Made by a program: the position numbers and the translations under genes
Notes under the pieces: generated by a model
Told to the model about the DNA's origin: nothing
Seen by the model: the letters and a program-made list of their open reading frames with translations, nothing else
The model's database searches: none
Assembly (NCBI RefSeq): GCF_002307495.1
Contig: NZ_NTMR01000022.1
Location: 1 to 64,000 of the forward strand
Length of the DNA: 64,000 bases
Direction of reading: 5' to 3'
DNA from: Pseudomonas abyssi
GTDB lineage: Bacteria > Pseudomonadota > Gammaproteobacteria > Pseudomonadales > Pseudomonadaceae
In this document: one piece after another, positions 46,665 through 55,522 of the stretch
How the letters are laid out: each line of letters begins with the position of its first letter
Numbering within the stretch: position 1 is the stretch's first letter

Positions 46665-47791
46665 GCTGCACGCGTATTCTGATTCTTGGCGGCTACGGCA
46701 ACTTTGGTAAGCGCATCACCGAGACCCTGGCAGACACCGCCGATATCACGCTGGTCATCGCCGGGCGGCGCGACGCGGCAGCGCAGCAGCTACAGGAGCA
46801 ACTGCAAGACACGGCGCGCGCCTGCCTGGAGACAGCAACGCTGGACCTGCACGCCGCCGACTTCGAGGCACGGCTCGCCGCCCTCAAGCCCGACCTGGTG
46901 ATTCATACCGGCGGGCCTTTTCAGGGGCAGGATTATCGCGTGCCGCGCGCCTGCATCGCCGTCGGCTGCCATTACATCGATCTGGCCGACGACCGCCGCT
47001 TTGTCTGTGACATCAGCCAGCTGGACGCCGAAGCGCAAGCGGCCGGTGTACTGGTGGTCAGTGGCGCCAGCTCGGTGCCGGGGCTGTCGTCCTGCGTCAT
47101 CGCCCACTACGCCGATCAGTTCAGCCGGCTCGACGACATCGATTTCGCCATCGCCCCCGGCAATCAGGCCGAGCGCGGCGAGGCGACGGTGCGCGGTATT
47201 CTTTCCTATACCGGCCACCCGATCCGCGTCTGGCAGGATGGCCGCTGGCAGCAGGTGTATGGCTGGATGTCGCTGCGCCGCCTGCCGTTTGATACCACCA
47301 TCGGCCGGCGCCCCTTGGCCAACGTCGACATTCCTGACCTGGAGCTGCTACCCGCCGCCTATCCAACGGTGCGCAGCGTACGCTTCCAGGCCGGGCTGGA
47401 ACTGGGGATGCTGCACTACGGCATGTGGCTGATGGCGGGCATGGCGCGTATCGGTCTGATCCGCAACTGGTCACGCTGGAGCAAACCCATCGTGCGCGCC
47501 AGCGAATGGTTCATCCGCTGGGGTACCGACACCGGCGGCATGCAGATCAACCTGCGCGGGCTGGACCACCAGCAGCAGCCACTGCACCTGAAATGGGTAC
47601 TCGGTGCCACTGGCGGTATCGGCCCGTATATTCCTACGCTGTCGGCGCTCATCCTGGCCCGCCGGCTGATCAGCGGCGAGCTGGGCGAGCGCGGCGCCAA
47701 GGCCTGCATGAACCTGTTCCCACTGTCCGCCTTTGAACAGGAAGCCCAAGGGCTGGCCATTTATCACCAGCTGGAAGCCCAGCGTGGATAA
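46661..47791 (+). CDS. Saccharopine dehydrogenase-like NAD(P)-binding protein
   Basis: A 376-residue oxidoreductase of the saccharopine dehydrogenase superfamily. The Rossmann motif ILILGGYGNFGKRI is at 6-19, followed by VIAGRRDAA; HTGGPFQGQDY and CHYIDLADDR around 85-115 are family blocks. No signal peptide. It is first of three coupled genes with a DUF2269 and a DoxX-like membrane protein. The substrate is unknown; a membrane-linked redox role is an inference from context. Confidence 0.8.
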   Translation: MSCTRILILGGYGNFGKRITETLADTADITLVIAGRRDAAAQQLQEQLQDTARACLETATLDLHAADFEARLAALKPDLVIHTGGPFQGQDYRVPRACIAVGCHYIDLADDRRFVCDISQLDAEAQAAGVLVVSGASSVPGLSSCVIAHYADQFSRLDDIDFAIAPGNQAERGEATVRGILSYTGHPIRVWQDGRWQQVYGWMSLRRLPFDTTIGRRPLANVDIPDLELLPAAYPTVRSVRFQAGLELGMLHYGMWLMAGMARIGLIRNWSRWSKPIVRASEWFIRWGTDTGGMQINLRGLDHQQQPLHLKWVLGATGGIGPYIPTLSALILARRLISGELGERGAKACMNLFPLSAFEQEAQGLAIYHQLEAQRG

Positions 47792-48257
47792 CTACCTGCT
47801 GCTCAAGCTACTGCACATTCTCGGCGCGGTGGTGCTGGCGGGGACCGGCAGCGGTATCGCCTTCTTCATGTTCATGGCCCACCGCAGCGGCAACGTGCAG
47901 GCGATGGCCGTCACCGCGCGCCACGTGGTGCTGGCGGACTGGTTGTTTACCGCGCCCGCTGTCGTGCTGCAATTCATCACCGGTCTGCTGCTGACTCATC
48001 GGCTGGGGTTCAGCCTGACCTCGCCCTGGTTTCTCAGCGTCATGGGCTTGTTCGTGTTCATCGGGCTGTGCTGGTTGCCGGTGGTGGCGATTCAATACCG
48101 CCTGCGCAAACTGGCCAATGAGGCGCTGGACACCGGCGTGCTGTCAGCCGCCTTTCATCAGCAGATGCGCTGGTGGACCGCGCTGGGCATACCCGCCTTT
48201 GCTGCCATCCTGGTGCTGTTCTGGCTGATGGTATTCAAACCCTTGCCGCTGGTGTGA
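47784..48257 (+). CDS. DUF2269 integral membrane protein
   Basis: A 157-residue membrane protein with four hydrophobic segments and conserved His residues in LLKLLHILGAVVL and TARHVVLADWLF, as in DUF2269. I chose the GTG at 47784, which overlaps the previous stop by eight bases; an upstream extension would lie inside the neighbouring gene. Function unknown; part of the three-gene unit. Confidence 0.78.
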   Translation: MDNYLLLKLLHILGAVVLAGTGSGIAFFMFMAHRSGNVQAMAVTARHVVLADWLFTAPAVVLQFITGLLLTHRLGFSLTSPWFLSVMGLFVFIGLCWLPVVAIQYRLRKLANEALDTGVLSAAFHQQMRWWTALGIPAFAAILVLFWLMVFKPLPLV

Positions 48258-48261
48258 GTGC

Positions 48262-48645
48262 ATGAACCGACTTGAACAGCTGCTTGCGCGTCTCAGCCTG
48301 GCTTTGCTCTGGCTGCTGACTGCAATCGTCTCGTTGACCGCCGGCAAACCGATTGGCGTTGAGGTGCTGCTGGGCGCAGGTGTCGCGCAGCCCATGGTTG
48401 ATCCGCTGATCTGGGCCGGCAGCCTGCTCGATCTGGCTATCGGCCTGTGGTTGCTGAGCGGACGGGCGCTGCGGCTGTGCTGCGCGCTTCAGGTGGCGGT
48501 CATTGTCGGCTACTCAATGCTGCTCAGTCTGCTGGCCCCGGCGTTCTGGCTGCACCCCTTCGGCCCCTTGAGCAAGAACCTGCCGATCCTGGTACTGATC
48601 TGGCTGCTCATGCGCAGCCATGACAAGCCCCCAAGCCTGACCTAA
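48262..48645 (+). CDS. DoxX-like family membrane protein
   Basis: A 127-residue protein with four predicted membrane segments (about 10-25, 45-65, 70-92, 105-120), similar to the DoxX-like branch that accompanies saccharopine-dehydrogenase-like genes. FWLHPFGPLSKNLPIL near the end is the conserved DoxX-type loop. It lies four bases after the DUF2269 gene. Function unknown. Confidence 0.72.
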   Translation: MNRLEQLLARLSLALLWLLTAIVSLTAGKPIGVEVLLGAGVAQPMVDPLIWAGSLLDLAIGLWLLSGRALRLCCALQVAVIVGYSMLLSLLAPAFWLHPFGPLSKNLPILVLIWLLMRSHDKPPSLT

Positions 48646-48678
48646 GGTGATATCAGACCCACCAGCCGGAGCCATGCC

Positions 48679-49101
48679 ATGTTGTCCAGCAAACCCCTAG
48701 TAGGCCGTTGCCTGTGTGGCGCGGTCAGCGTCAGTGCAACCCTGTCACATCGCGACGTGGGCGCCTGTCACTGCGCCACCTGTCGACGCTGGGGCGGCGG
48801 CCCCCTGCTGGCAGTGGAGTGCGAGGATCAGGTGACCTTTAGCGGCGAGGCGCAGATCGGCGTGTATGCGTCATCCGACTGGGCCGAGCGCGGCTTCTGC
48901 AAGCAATGCGGCACGCACCTGTTCTATCGTCTGCGCGAGCAACCCTTCTATGCGATTCCGATCGGCCTGCTTGATGAGCAGGCGGGTTGGCAGCTCAACC
49001 GCGAGGTCTTCATCGACCAGAAGCCCGCGTACTACTGCTTTGCCCAAACCACCCTGCAGCTGACCGGCGAGGAGCTGTTTGCCCTGCACGGCGCCAGCTG
49101 A
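48679..49101 (+). CDS. GFA-family zinc protein (Mss4-like fold)
   Basis: A 140-residue protein of the glutathione-dependent-formaldehyde-activating-like family. Zinc ligands are visible: CLCG near residue 11-14, ACHCATCRRW near 31-40, and FCKQCGTHLF near 74-83. Most members are not true formaldehyde enzymes, so the activity is open. The ATG lies 34 bases after the DoxX-like gene. Confidence 0.86.
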   Translation: MLSSKPLVGRCLCGAVSVSATLSHRDVGACHCATCRRWGGGPLLAVECEDQVTFSGEAQIGVYASSDWAERGFCKQCGTHLFYRLREQPFYAIPIGLLDEQAGWQLNREVFIDQKPAYYCFAQTTLQLTGEELFALHGAS

Positions 49102-49217
49102 CCATAAGCCGTCCTTATGGGCCGACAATCTCCCCCATTGGAAGCATTGACGGCTCAGGCGCCTGCGCCGAGTCTGTCCACTGCGCTTCCCAACAACAGC
49201 AACAAAAGGATCATGCG

Positions 49218-49598
49218 ATGTTCAGTCACATCATGCTCGGCGCCGATGACCTGGAAAAATCCAAGGCGTTCTACGATGCCACCCTGGGCGTTACCGGCTG
49301 CAAGCCCGGCTTCAGCGACCCCAAGGGCCGCATCTTCTACATGACGCCCACCGGCGTGTTTGCCATCACCAAACCGATCAACGGCGAGCCCGCCAGCTGC
49401 GGCAACGGCAGCACCATCGGCTTTGCCATGGACAGCCCGGAACAGGCCGACGCCTGGCACGCAGCCGGTCTGGCCAACGGCGGTACCGACTGCGAAGACC
49501 CGCCGGGCGTACGTGAAGGCAACGGCATGAAGCTGTATTTGGCTTACCTGCGCGACCCGTCCGGCAACAAGCTGTGCGCGATGTATCGCATGCCCTGA
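49218..49598 (+). CDS. VOC-family (glyoxalase/bleomycin-resistance fold) protein
   Basis: A 126-residue protein with two beta-alpha-beta-beta-beta modules. [23 protein letters not shown] is the usual first motif with a metal-ligand His, and [19 protein letters not shown] the last, although the common final Glu is not obvious. Members include glyoxalase I-like enzymes and dioxygenases; this one is not specified. It stands alone with AAAGGA upstream. Confidence 0.85.
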   Translation: MFSHIMLGADDLEKSKAFYDATLGVTGCKPGFSDPKGRIFYMTPTGVFAITKPINGEPASCGNGSTIGFAMDSPEQADAWHAAGLANGGTDCEDPPGVREGNGMKLYLAYLRDPSGNKLCAMYRMP

Positions 49599-49725
49599 GG
49601 CCATGATACGGCTGTCCGACGCCCGCAATCAGGGCGTCGGCTTGCACACACTCCCGCACGAAAAACCAGTCTGTTACCGACCCGGCGCGGTGCGTACTAT
49701 CGTCCGATCAACTGAGGCGCCGCAC

Positions 49726-50058
49726 ATGAACCACTGGGTCTACCTGATTAGTGCCATCGTATCCGAGGTGATTGCCACCTCCGCGCTGAAAGCCAGCACC
49801 GGCTTCAGCAAACCGCTGCCATCGGTGGTTGTGGTGGTTGGCTATCTGGTGTCGTTCTACTTTCTGTCACTGACACTGAAGACCATTCCCGTGGGTATCG
49901 CCTATGCCATCTGGTCCGGGGTGGGCGTGGTCCTCATCTCGATCGTGGCCTGGCTTCTATACGGCCAGAAGCTCGACCTGCCTGCGCTAATCGACATGGG
50001 GCTGATCATCAGCGGCGTCATGGTCATCAACCTGTTTTCCAGCACCGCCGGGCACTGA
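49726..50058 (+). CDS. Small multidrug resistance (SMR) transporter, EmrE-like
   Basis: A 110-residue protein with four transmembrane helices. The essential glutamate Glu14 in helix 1 ([14 protein letters not shown]) is present, as are [28 protein letters not shown] in helices 2-3. SMR proteins export cationic compounds in exchange for protons. Substrate unknown: quaternary-ammonium exporters (Qac/EmrE) are the closest class. Convergent with the HxlR regulator gene, 10 bases apart. Confidence 0.92.
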   Translation: MNHWVYLISAIVSEVIATSALKASTGFSKPLPSVVVVVGYLVSFYFLSLTLKTIPVGIAYAIWSGVGVVLISIVAWLLYGQKLDLPALIDMGLIISGVMVINLFSSTAGH

Positions 50059-50068
50059 AGCCTCCCGC

Positions 50069-50548
50069 TCAGCCCGCCAGCAACTGCTCCGCCTCTTCGC
50101 CAAAGGCCGGACCCGGGCGCACATCGATATCCCGCGGCCCCACCGGTTCGGCACATTCAGAGCACACCATCACCGGTTTCATGCGCTGACCGCAGCCCTT
50201 GTGATAATGCTCGATGGGCGCGCCACGCTCATCGGCCATCCAGGTATCACCCCAGCTGACCAGCGACAGAATCACCGGGTGCAGCGCCAGTCCCTTGTCG
50301 GTCAATCGATACTCTTCGCGCAGCGGACGCTGCTGGTAAGGCACCTTGACCAGCACCTCATGCTCGACCAGCTTTTTCAGGCGATCAGCCAGCAGGTGGC
50401 GCGTCAGACCAATACGCCGCTCGAAGGCGTCGAAGCGGCGTACGCCGAGAAAGCAGTCGCGCAGAATCAGCAACGTCCAGCGGTCACCCACCACCGCCAG
50501 CGTGCGAGACATCGAGCAGGGCTGCTCACCCAGTTCTTCCCAGCGCAT
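50069..50548 (-). CDS. HxlR-family transcriptional regulator
   Basis: A 159-residue winged-helix protein. It starts MRWEELGEQPCSMSRTLAVVGDRW, with the N-terminal Cys found in redox- or aldehyde-sensing HxlR proteins, followed by the helix-turn-helix LTRHLLADRLKKLVEHEVL. The C-terminal tail has CGQ and CSECAEP, which may bind zinc. It is divergent from an SDR gene, with two GTTCC-N5-type palindromes between them, so it probably controls that gene. Confidence 0.9.
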   Translation of the reverse strand: MRWEELGEQPCSMSRTLAVVGDRWTLLILRDCFLGVRRFDAFERRIGLTRHLLADRLKKLVEHEVLVKVPYQQRPLREEYRLTDKGLALHPVILSLVSWGDTWMADERGAPIEHYHKGCGQRMKPVMVCSECAEPVGPRDIDVRPGPAFGEEAEQLLAG

Positions 50549-50589
50549 GTATTAACCCTCCAGTTGAGGTGCTCAGAGTAGCTTGACAA

Positions 50590-50633
50590 GTTCCAAAATG
50601 AAACCCACTATCTAGTCAGTTCCAAAAAAGAAC
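50590..50633. promoter_or_regulatory. Twin operator-like repeats between HxlR and SDR genes
   Basis: GTTCCAAAATGAAAC (50590-50604) and GTTCCAAAAAAGAAC (50619-50633) are near-identical 15-mers spaced 29 bp start to start, about three helical turns. Each is an imperfect GTTC/GAAC palindrome. They fit two dimer sites for the HxlR regulator. Confidence 0.65.
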
Positions 50634-50655
50634 CATAGACAACAAGGACCATGCC

Positions 50656-51387
50656 ATGACAGCAACTGCACCCGTAGCGGTGGTGATCGGCGCCGGTGAT
50701 GCCACCGGTGGCGCCATCGCTCGCCGTTTTGCCCGAGAAGGCTTCACCTTGTGCGTCACCCGCCGCAATGCCGACAGCCTGAGCGAGCTGGTTGCCCAGA
50801 TCGAGGCGGACGGCGGCAAGGCCCACGCCTTCGGCTGCGATGCGCGCAGCGAAGAGGAGATGGTGGGTCTGTTTGAGCACATCGAGCGGGAGATCGGCCC
50901 GGTTGAAGTGGCGATCTTCAACATCGGCGCCAACGTGCGCTTCGGTATTACCGAGACCACCGCCCGGGTCTATCGCAAGGTCTGGGAAATGGCGGGCTTC
51001 GCCGGCTTTCTGGCCGGCCGGGAGGCCGCCAGGGTGATGCTGCCGCGCGGCAAGGGCACCATCATCTTTACCGGCGCCACAGCGTCGCTGCGCGGCGGTT
51101 CGGGCTTCTCCGCCTTTGCCGGCGCCAAGTTCGCGCTGCGCGCGCTGGCCCAGAGCATGGCCCGCGAACTGGGCCCGCAGGGGATTCATGTCGCCCACCC
51201 GATCATCGACGGCGCCATCGATACCGCCTTTATCCGCGACAACTTCCCCGAGCGCTATGCCCTGAAAGATCAGGATGGCATCCTCAACCCCGAGCATATT
51301 GCCGACCAGTACTGGGCGATTCACGCGCAGCCGCGTGACAGCTGGACCCACGAACTGGACCTGCGGCCCTGGATGGAAACCTTTTAA
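50656..51387 (+). CDS. SDR-family protein lacking the catalytic tyrosine
   Basis: A 243-residue classical-length SDR. The cofactor motif is VIGAGDATGGAIARRF (10-25), with RR after it favouring NADP. Ser144 (TGATASLRG) and Lys158 are present, but the YxxxK tyrosine is Phe154 (FAGAK). Related proteins with this FxxxK form exist in Proteobacteria, so the change seems real rather than an error. Activity on normal alcohol/ketone substrates is therefore doubtful. It is followed 21 bases later by a DsbA-like gene. Confidence 0.85.
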   Translation: MTATAPVAVVIGAGDATGGAIARRFAREGFTLCVTRRNADSLSELVAQIEADGGKAHAFGCDARSEEEMVGLFEHIEREIGPVEVAIFNIGANVRFGITETTARVYRKVWEMAGFAGFLAGREAARVMLPRGKGTIIFTGATASLRGGSGFSAFAGAKFALRALAQSMARELGPQGIHVAHPIIDGAIDTAFIRDNFPERYALKDQDGILNPEHIADQYWAIHAQPRDSWTHELDLRPWMETF

Positions 51388-51408
51388 ACCCGCTCTGGAG
51401 AGAGAGTC

Positions 51409-51996
51409 ATGAGCAAGACCATCGAGTTCTATTTTGACGTCGGCAGCCCGGCGAGTTATCTAGCCTGGACCCAGCTACCAGCCATCGCCGAGCGCACCGG
51501 CGCGACCCTGGTCTACAAACCCATGCTGCTGGGCGGCGTATTCATGGCCACCGGCAACAGCTCGCCGGCGACCGTACCGGCCAAGGGTGCGTATTCACGC
51601 ATCGACATGCAGCGCTATGCCAACCGCTATGGCGTCACCCTGAACCAGAACCCCTTCTTCCCGATCAACACCCTGCAACTGATGCGCGCTGTCACGGCGT
51701 ATCACGGCAGCCCCGAGTTCGACCGCCTGCTGGCCGCGATCTTCAACGCCATGTGGATCAGCGAACTGAACATGGGCGAGCCCGAAGTCGTCGGCAAGGT
51801 GCTGCTCGAGGCCGGCTTTGACCCGGCAGAGGTGATGGCCAAGGCCAGCGACCCTGTCGTCAAGGCGCAGCTCAAGAGCGCAACAGAAGAGGCTATCGGC
51901 CGCGGCGTCTTCGGCGCACCGACCTGCTTTGTCGATGGCGAGATGTTCTTTGGCCAGGACCGACTGGACTGGATCGAAGCAGCCGCGCGCAGCTGA
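51409..51996 (+). CDS. DsbA-fold 2-hydroxychromene-2-carboxylate isomerase-like protein
   Basis: A 195-residue thioredoxin-fold protein of the kappa-class GST/HCCA isomerase type. The N-terminus IEFYFDVGSPASYLAWTQL has Ser (SPAS) where DsbA has the CxxC pair, as in this isomerase group. YKPMLLGGVFMATGN and the cis-Pro region FGAPTCFVDGEMFFGQDRLDW complete the family pattern. It would use glutathione. It is probably co-transcribed with the SDR gene under HxlR control. Confidence 0.88.
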   Translation: MSKTIEFYFDVGSPASYLAWTQLPAIAERTGATLVYKPMLLGGVFMATGNSSPATVPAKGAYSRIDMQRYANRYGVTLNQNPFFPINTLQLMRAVTAYHGSPEFDRLLAAIFNAMWISELNMGEPEVVGKVLLEAGFDPAEVMAKASDPVVKAQLKSATEEAIGRGVFGAPTCFVDGEMFFGQDRLDWIEAAARS

Positions 51997-52171
51997 TCCG
52001 ATTGACCAGCGGCATCCTCGCCGGTGCCGTTGGTCGGCTGCCGTCAAAACCCGCTTTGCAGCCAATTGACGGCCATCTCGGCGCGGCATACATTCGCCAA
52101 CGATGAGCAGCGTTCCGGCGTCCTGCCCCTGCTCAGGGATTCCCTGTCCCTATCTTCCCGGATCTATCCAC

Positions 52172-52519
52172 ATGCTGTCCCTTGCCCTCAAGTGCGTCTT
52201 GGGTGCGCTGGCGGTGCTGCTGATTGCGCTGCTGGCGAAAACAAAGAGCTTTTACATTGCCGGCCTGGTGCCGCTGTTTCCGACCTTTGCGATCATTGCC
52301 CACTACATCGTCGGCAGCGAGCGACTGGCCAGCGACCTGCGTAGCACTGCCATTTTCGGCCTGTGGTCGCTGCTGCCCTATGCCGCGTACCTGTTTTCGA
52401 TTGTGCTGCTGAGCGAGCGCTTTACGCTGCTGGTGACGCTGACCGTCGGTGCCCTGGCGTGGATGGTGGCGGCCGGCTTGCTGCTGACCGTCTGGACGCG
52501 AACCTACCCGGCTGTCTGA
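52172..52519 (+). CDS. glpM: GlpM-like membrane protein
   Basis: A 115-residue integral membrane protein with four hydrophobic segments. KTKSFYIAGLVPLFPTFAIIAHYIVGSER closely follows P. aeruginosa GlpM, a small membrane protein linked to alginate production. The molecular role is not known. It stands alone, with no glycerol genes nearby. The start ATG 52172 begins MLSLALKC. Confidence 0.8.
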   Translation: MLSLALKCVLGALAVLLIALLAKTKSFYIAGLVPLFPTFAIIAHYIVGSERLASDLRSTAIFGLWSLLPYAAYLFSIVLLSERFTLLVTLTVGALAWMVAAGLLLTVWTRTYPAV

Positions 52520-52583
52520 GCGGCGCGGGTGAGCGCCGCAGCAATCGGTGGACATGCCTTCGGTGTTGTCCGACGACAGCGGT

Positions 52584-53021
52584 TCAGACCTCAAGCAGAA
52601 AGGTGACTGGCCCGTCGTTAACCAGATGCACCTGCATATCGGCGCCAAAACGACCGGTTGCGACCTGCGGGTGCTGCGCACGCGCCTGAGTTACCAGATA
52701 GTTGAACAACGCCTCGGCTCGATCCGGCGGCGCGGCGGTGGAGAAGCCGGGGCGACGGCCCTTGCGGGTGTCGGCGGCCAGGGTGAACTGGGACACCAGC
52801 AGCAACCCGCCCTGCACGTCGGTCAGCGAGTCGTTCATGCGCCCATCGGCATCGGTGAACACCCGATATTCGAGCAGCCGTTTGAGCAGCTTGTCAGCGC
52901 TGGCCTCGTCGTCCTGCGGCTCGATGCCGACCAGCACCAGCAGCCCCCGATCAATCGAGCCGACACTCTCGCCCTCAACCTCGACCCGGGCCTGACTGAC
53001 CCGTTGCAGCAATCCCTTCAT
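52584..53021 (-). CDS. dtd: D-aminoacyl-tRNA deacylase
   Basis: A 145-residue DTD that removes D-amino acids wrongly loaded on t[20 protein letters not shown] at the start, [17 protein letters not shown] (near 77-93) and the cross-subunit [11 protein letters not shown] (Gly-cis-Pro type) at the C-terminus are all intact. It begins one base after the pip stop, so the pair is an operon, as in other Pseudomonas. Confidence 0.96.
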   Translation of the reverse strand: MKGLLQRVSQARVEVEGESVGSIDRGLLVLVGIEPQDDEASADKLLKRLLEYRVFTDADGRMNDSLTDVQGGLLLVSQFTLAADTRKGRRPGFSTAAPPDRAEALFNYLVTQARAQHPQVATGRFGADMQVHLVNDGPVTFLLEV

Positions 53022-53022
53022 C

Positions 53023-53994
53023 TCACTCGGCCTGCGGTGTCAGGTCGAGCAGGCGCCGCGCCATATCACCGGTCGCACGCACCAGTGCGTCGGCGATGCC
53101 CGGCTCGGAGGCGGCGTGGCCGGCATCGCGGATGATGTTCAGCTCGCTACCGGGCCAGCGCTGATGCAGCGCGTAGGCGTTATCCAGCGGGCAGACCATG
53201 TCGTAGCGACCGTGCACGATGATGCCGGGAATATGCGCAATGCGGTCCATATTGTTGAGCAACTGATCCGGCTCAAGGAAGGTTTTGTGGGCGAAGTAAT
53301 GGCACTCGATCCGCGCAATGGCGTAGGCGCGACGAGCATCGCTGAAGCGCTCGATCACCTGCGGGCTGGGCCGCAGCGTCGCGCAGCGCCCTTCCCAGAT
53401 CGACCAGGCCTTGGCGGCGTGCATGCGACAGATTTCATCATCACCGGTCAGGCGACGGTAATAGGCGGCCACCATGTCGGCACGCTCCTCCTCCGGGATC
53501 AGATCCAGATAGTCTTCCCAGTAGTCGGGGAAGATATGGCTGGCACCCTCCTGGTAGAACCAGCGGATGTCCTGTTCGCGGCACAGGAAGATCCCCCGCA
53601 GCACCATCCCCATCACCCGGTCCGGGTGTGCCTGGGCATAGGCCAGCGCCAGGGTAGAGCCCCAGGAGCCACCGAACAGCACCCACTTGTTGATCCCCAG
53701 ATGCTCGCGCAGCGCTTCCATATCGGCCACCAGGTCGGCGGTGGTGTTGTTTTCCAGGCTGCCATGCGGCGTGGAGCGGCCACAGCCGCGCTGGTCGAAG
53801 GTAATGATGCGGTAGACCGAGGGGTCGAAGAAGCGACGGCTGAGGGCATCACATCCGGCGCCGGGGCCACCGTGAATGAAGACCACCGGCAGCCCATCGG
53901 ACTGACCGCTTTCATCGGCATAGAGAACATGGGGGGACGTCACCGCCAGCTCGTGGCGGGCGAAGGGTTTGATCTCCGGGTACAACAGCTGCAT
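53023..53994 (-). CDS. pip: Proline iminopeptidase
   Basis: A 323-residue S33-family alpha/beta hydrolase that frees N-terminal proline. The oxyanion segment HGGPGAGC (near 39-46), the nucleophile in [11 protein letters not shown] (near 110), the acid in HGRYDMVCP and the His in AGHAASEP are present. No signal peptide, so cytoplasmic. It is the first gene of a two-gene operon with dtd. Confidence 0.94.
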   Translation of the reverse strand: MQLLYPEIKPFARHELAVTSPHVLYADESGQSDGLPVVFIHGGPGAGCDALSRRFFDPSVYRIITFDQRGCGRSTPHGSLENNTTADLVADMEALREHLGINKWVLFGGSWGSTLALAYAQAHPDRVMGMVLRGIFLCREQDIRWFYQEGASHIFPDYWEDYLDLIPEEERADMVAAYYRRLTGDDEICRMHAAKAWSIWEGRCATLRPSPQVIERFSDARRAYAIARIECHYFAHKTFLEPDQLLNNMDRIAHIPGIIVHGRYDMVCPLDNAYALHQRWPGSELNIIRDAGHAASEPGIADALVRATGDMARRLLDLTPQAE

Positions 53995-54084
53995 GATGGG
54001 GCTCCCTGGCCTGAGCAGGCGCCGGCGCCGCTCACCTCACGTTGGAAAGCCCCACATTACTGACCCACGAGGCTGCTGTCACCT

Positions 54085-54513
54085 ATGCGTTTGCTGCTTG
54101 CCCTGACCCTGCTGCTCGGCCTCGCCGGCTGCGGCCCGTCCAGCCCGGATGCCCGCCTGAATCAAGCCATTGCGGACTTCCAAAACGCCATTGAAGAGCG
54201 CGACCGCAGCGCCGTTCTGGCACTGCTGCACCCTGAATTCACGGCCCAGGACGAGTACGACAGCGAGTGGGCCGAGCGCACCCTGCAGTTGATGTTTCTG
54301 CGCAATCAGCGCATCGGCGTGCTGGTTACCAGCCAGCAGACCGACATTGACCCCGGCTACCCTGAACGCGCAGACAGCAGCGCCCGCGTTACCCTGACCG
54401 GCGCCGAGCGCTTTATCCCCAATAGCGCAGGCCAGTACGACCTGACCCTGGTGTGGCTGGACGACGACGGCGAGTGGCTGCTGCGCAGCCTCGACTGGCA
54501 GCCGGTACGCTGA
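54085..54513 (+). CDS. NTF2-like lipoprotein
   Basis: A 142-residue predicted lipoprotein (signal peptide and lipobox LAGC at about 13-16). The mature part starts with a helix pattern (RLNQAIADFQNAIEERDRSAVLALLHPEF) and ends in beta strands (YDLTLVWLDDDGEWLLRSLDWQ), as in the NTF2/nuclear-transport-factor-like domain. No catalytic site is seen. It lies one base before the DUF2891 gene. Confidence 0.75.
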   Translation: MRLLLALTLLLGLAGCGPSSPDARLNQAIADFQNAIEERDRSAVLALLHPEFTAQDEYDSEWAERTLQLMFLRNQRIGVLVTSQQTDIDPGYPERADSSARVTLTGAERFIPNSAGQYDLTLVWLDDDGEWLLRSLDWQPVR

Positions 54514-54514
54514 G

Positions 54515-55522
54515 ATGCACGCGCCCGATTACGCTGCGCTGGCGCGCATCGCTCTGGGGCACATCACCAAGGTCTATCCCCATAGCGGCCCCCAGCGGCT
54601 CACCAGCGCCAGCGACTGGCTCCCCCCCGAACAGGCTCACCCGCTGTTTTGCGGCAGCTACGACTGGCACTCCTGCGTGCACAGCCACTGGCTGCTGATA
54701 CGCGTGCTCACTAGCGCGCCGCAGCTGGCGGAGGCAGAGGCTATCCGCCGGCGACTGCAGCAGTTCAACGACGCCGACGTCGCGGCCGAGATAGCGACCT
54801 TCGAGCGCCAGGGCGCAGGCTTCGAACGCCCCTACGGCTGGGCCTGGTTACTCAAGCTGCAGGCGGAGCTGCTGAGCAGCAACGAGCCGGCGGCAAGGCA
54901 TGCGGCGCAGACCCTCCAGCCGCTGGCGGATCGACTGCGCCAGCGGCTGACGGATTACCTGCCGCGCCTGCCTTACCCCATTCGCAGCGGCCAGCACAAC
55001 AACACCGCCTTCGCCCTGCTGCTGGTCTTGGACTACGCCAGCACGACGCAGGACCAGCCGCTGACGGAGCTGCTGCGCCAACGCAGTCTGGAGTGGTTTG
55101 CCAATGACGTGGCCTGCCCGGCCTGGGGCGAACCCGGCGGTGAAGACTTCCTGTCGCCCAGCCTGCAGCAGGCGGTACTGATGCAGCGGATAATGACGCC
55201 CGAGGCCTTCGGCGCCTGGCTGGCGGCTTTCTTCCCGCACCTGGCAAACGGGCAGCCCGCCGTGCTGCGCCAGCCCGTCAGCGTGCATGAGCGCAGCGAC
55301 GGCAAGCTGGCGCATCTGGACGGCCTGAACCTCAGTCGCGCCTGGTGCTGGTTTCTGCTGGCGCAGAGCGCGCCGTACCTGCAGGCCACCGCCGAGGCAC
55401 ACCTGCAGGCCGCGCTGAATCACCTGCAGGACGACTACATGGGCAGCCACTGGCTGGCCAGCTTCGCCCTGCTGGCGCTGGAAGCTCAGCGCAGCTTGGT
55501 TTCACGCAACCTGAGCATGTAG
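54515..55522 (+). CDS. DUF2891 family protein
   Basis: A 335-residue mostly alpha-helical protein of the DUF2891 family. FCGSYDWHSCVHSHWLLIR (about 45-63), GWAWLLKLQAEL and PIRSGQHNNTAFALLL are conserved blocks, and DDYMGSHWLASFALLAL ends the domain. The many His and Trp residues and the alpha-toroid-like helix pattern suggest a sugar-binding or sugar-processing enzyme, but no activity is known. It overlaps the next gene tail to tail by 37 bases. Confidence 0.85.
   Translation: MHAPDYAALARIALGHITKVYPHSGPQRLTSASDWLPPEQAHPLFCGSYDWHSCVHSHWLLIRVLTSAPQLAEAEAIRRRLQQFNDADVAAEIATFERQGAGFERPYGWAWLLKLQAELLSSNEPAARHAAQTLQPLADRLRQRLTDYLPRLPYPIRSGQHNNTAFALLLVLDYASTTQDQPLTELLRQRSLEWFANDVACPAWGEPGGEDFLSPSLQQAVLMQRIMTPEAFGAWLAAFFPHLANGQPAVLRQPVSVHERSDGKLAHLDGLNLSRAWCWFLLAQSAPYLQATAEAHLQAALNHLQDDYMGSHWLASFALLALEAQRSLVSRNLSM

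Noticed and set aside
54085-54513. Frameshift or lysis-type gene in the small lipoprotein region
   Set aside because: The frame is intact with a normal lipobox and stop; nothing phage-like is nearby.
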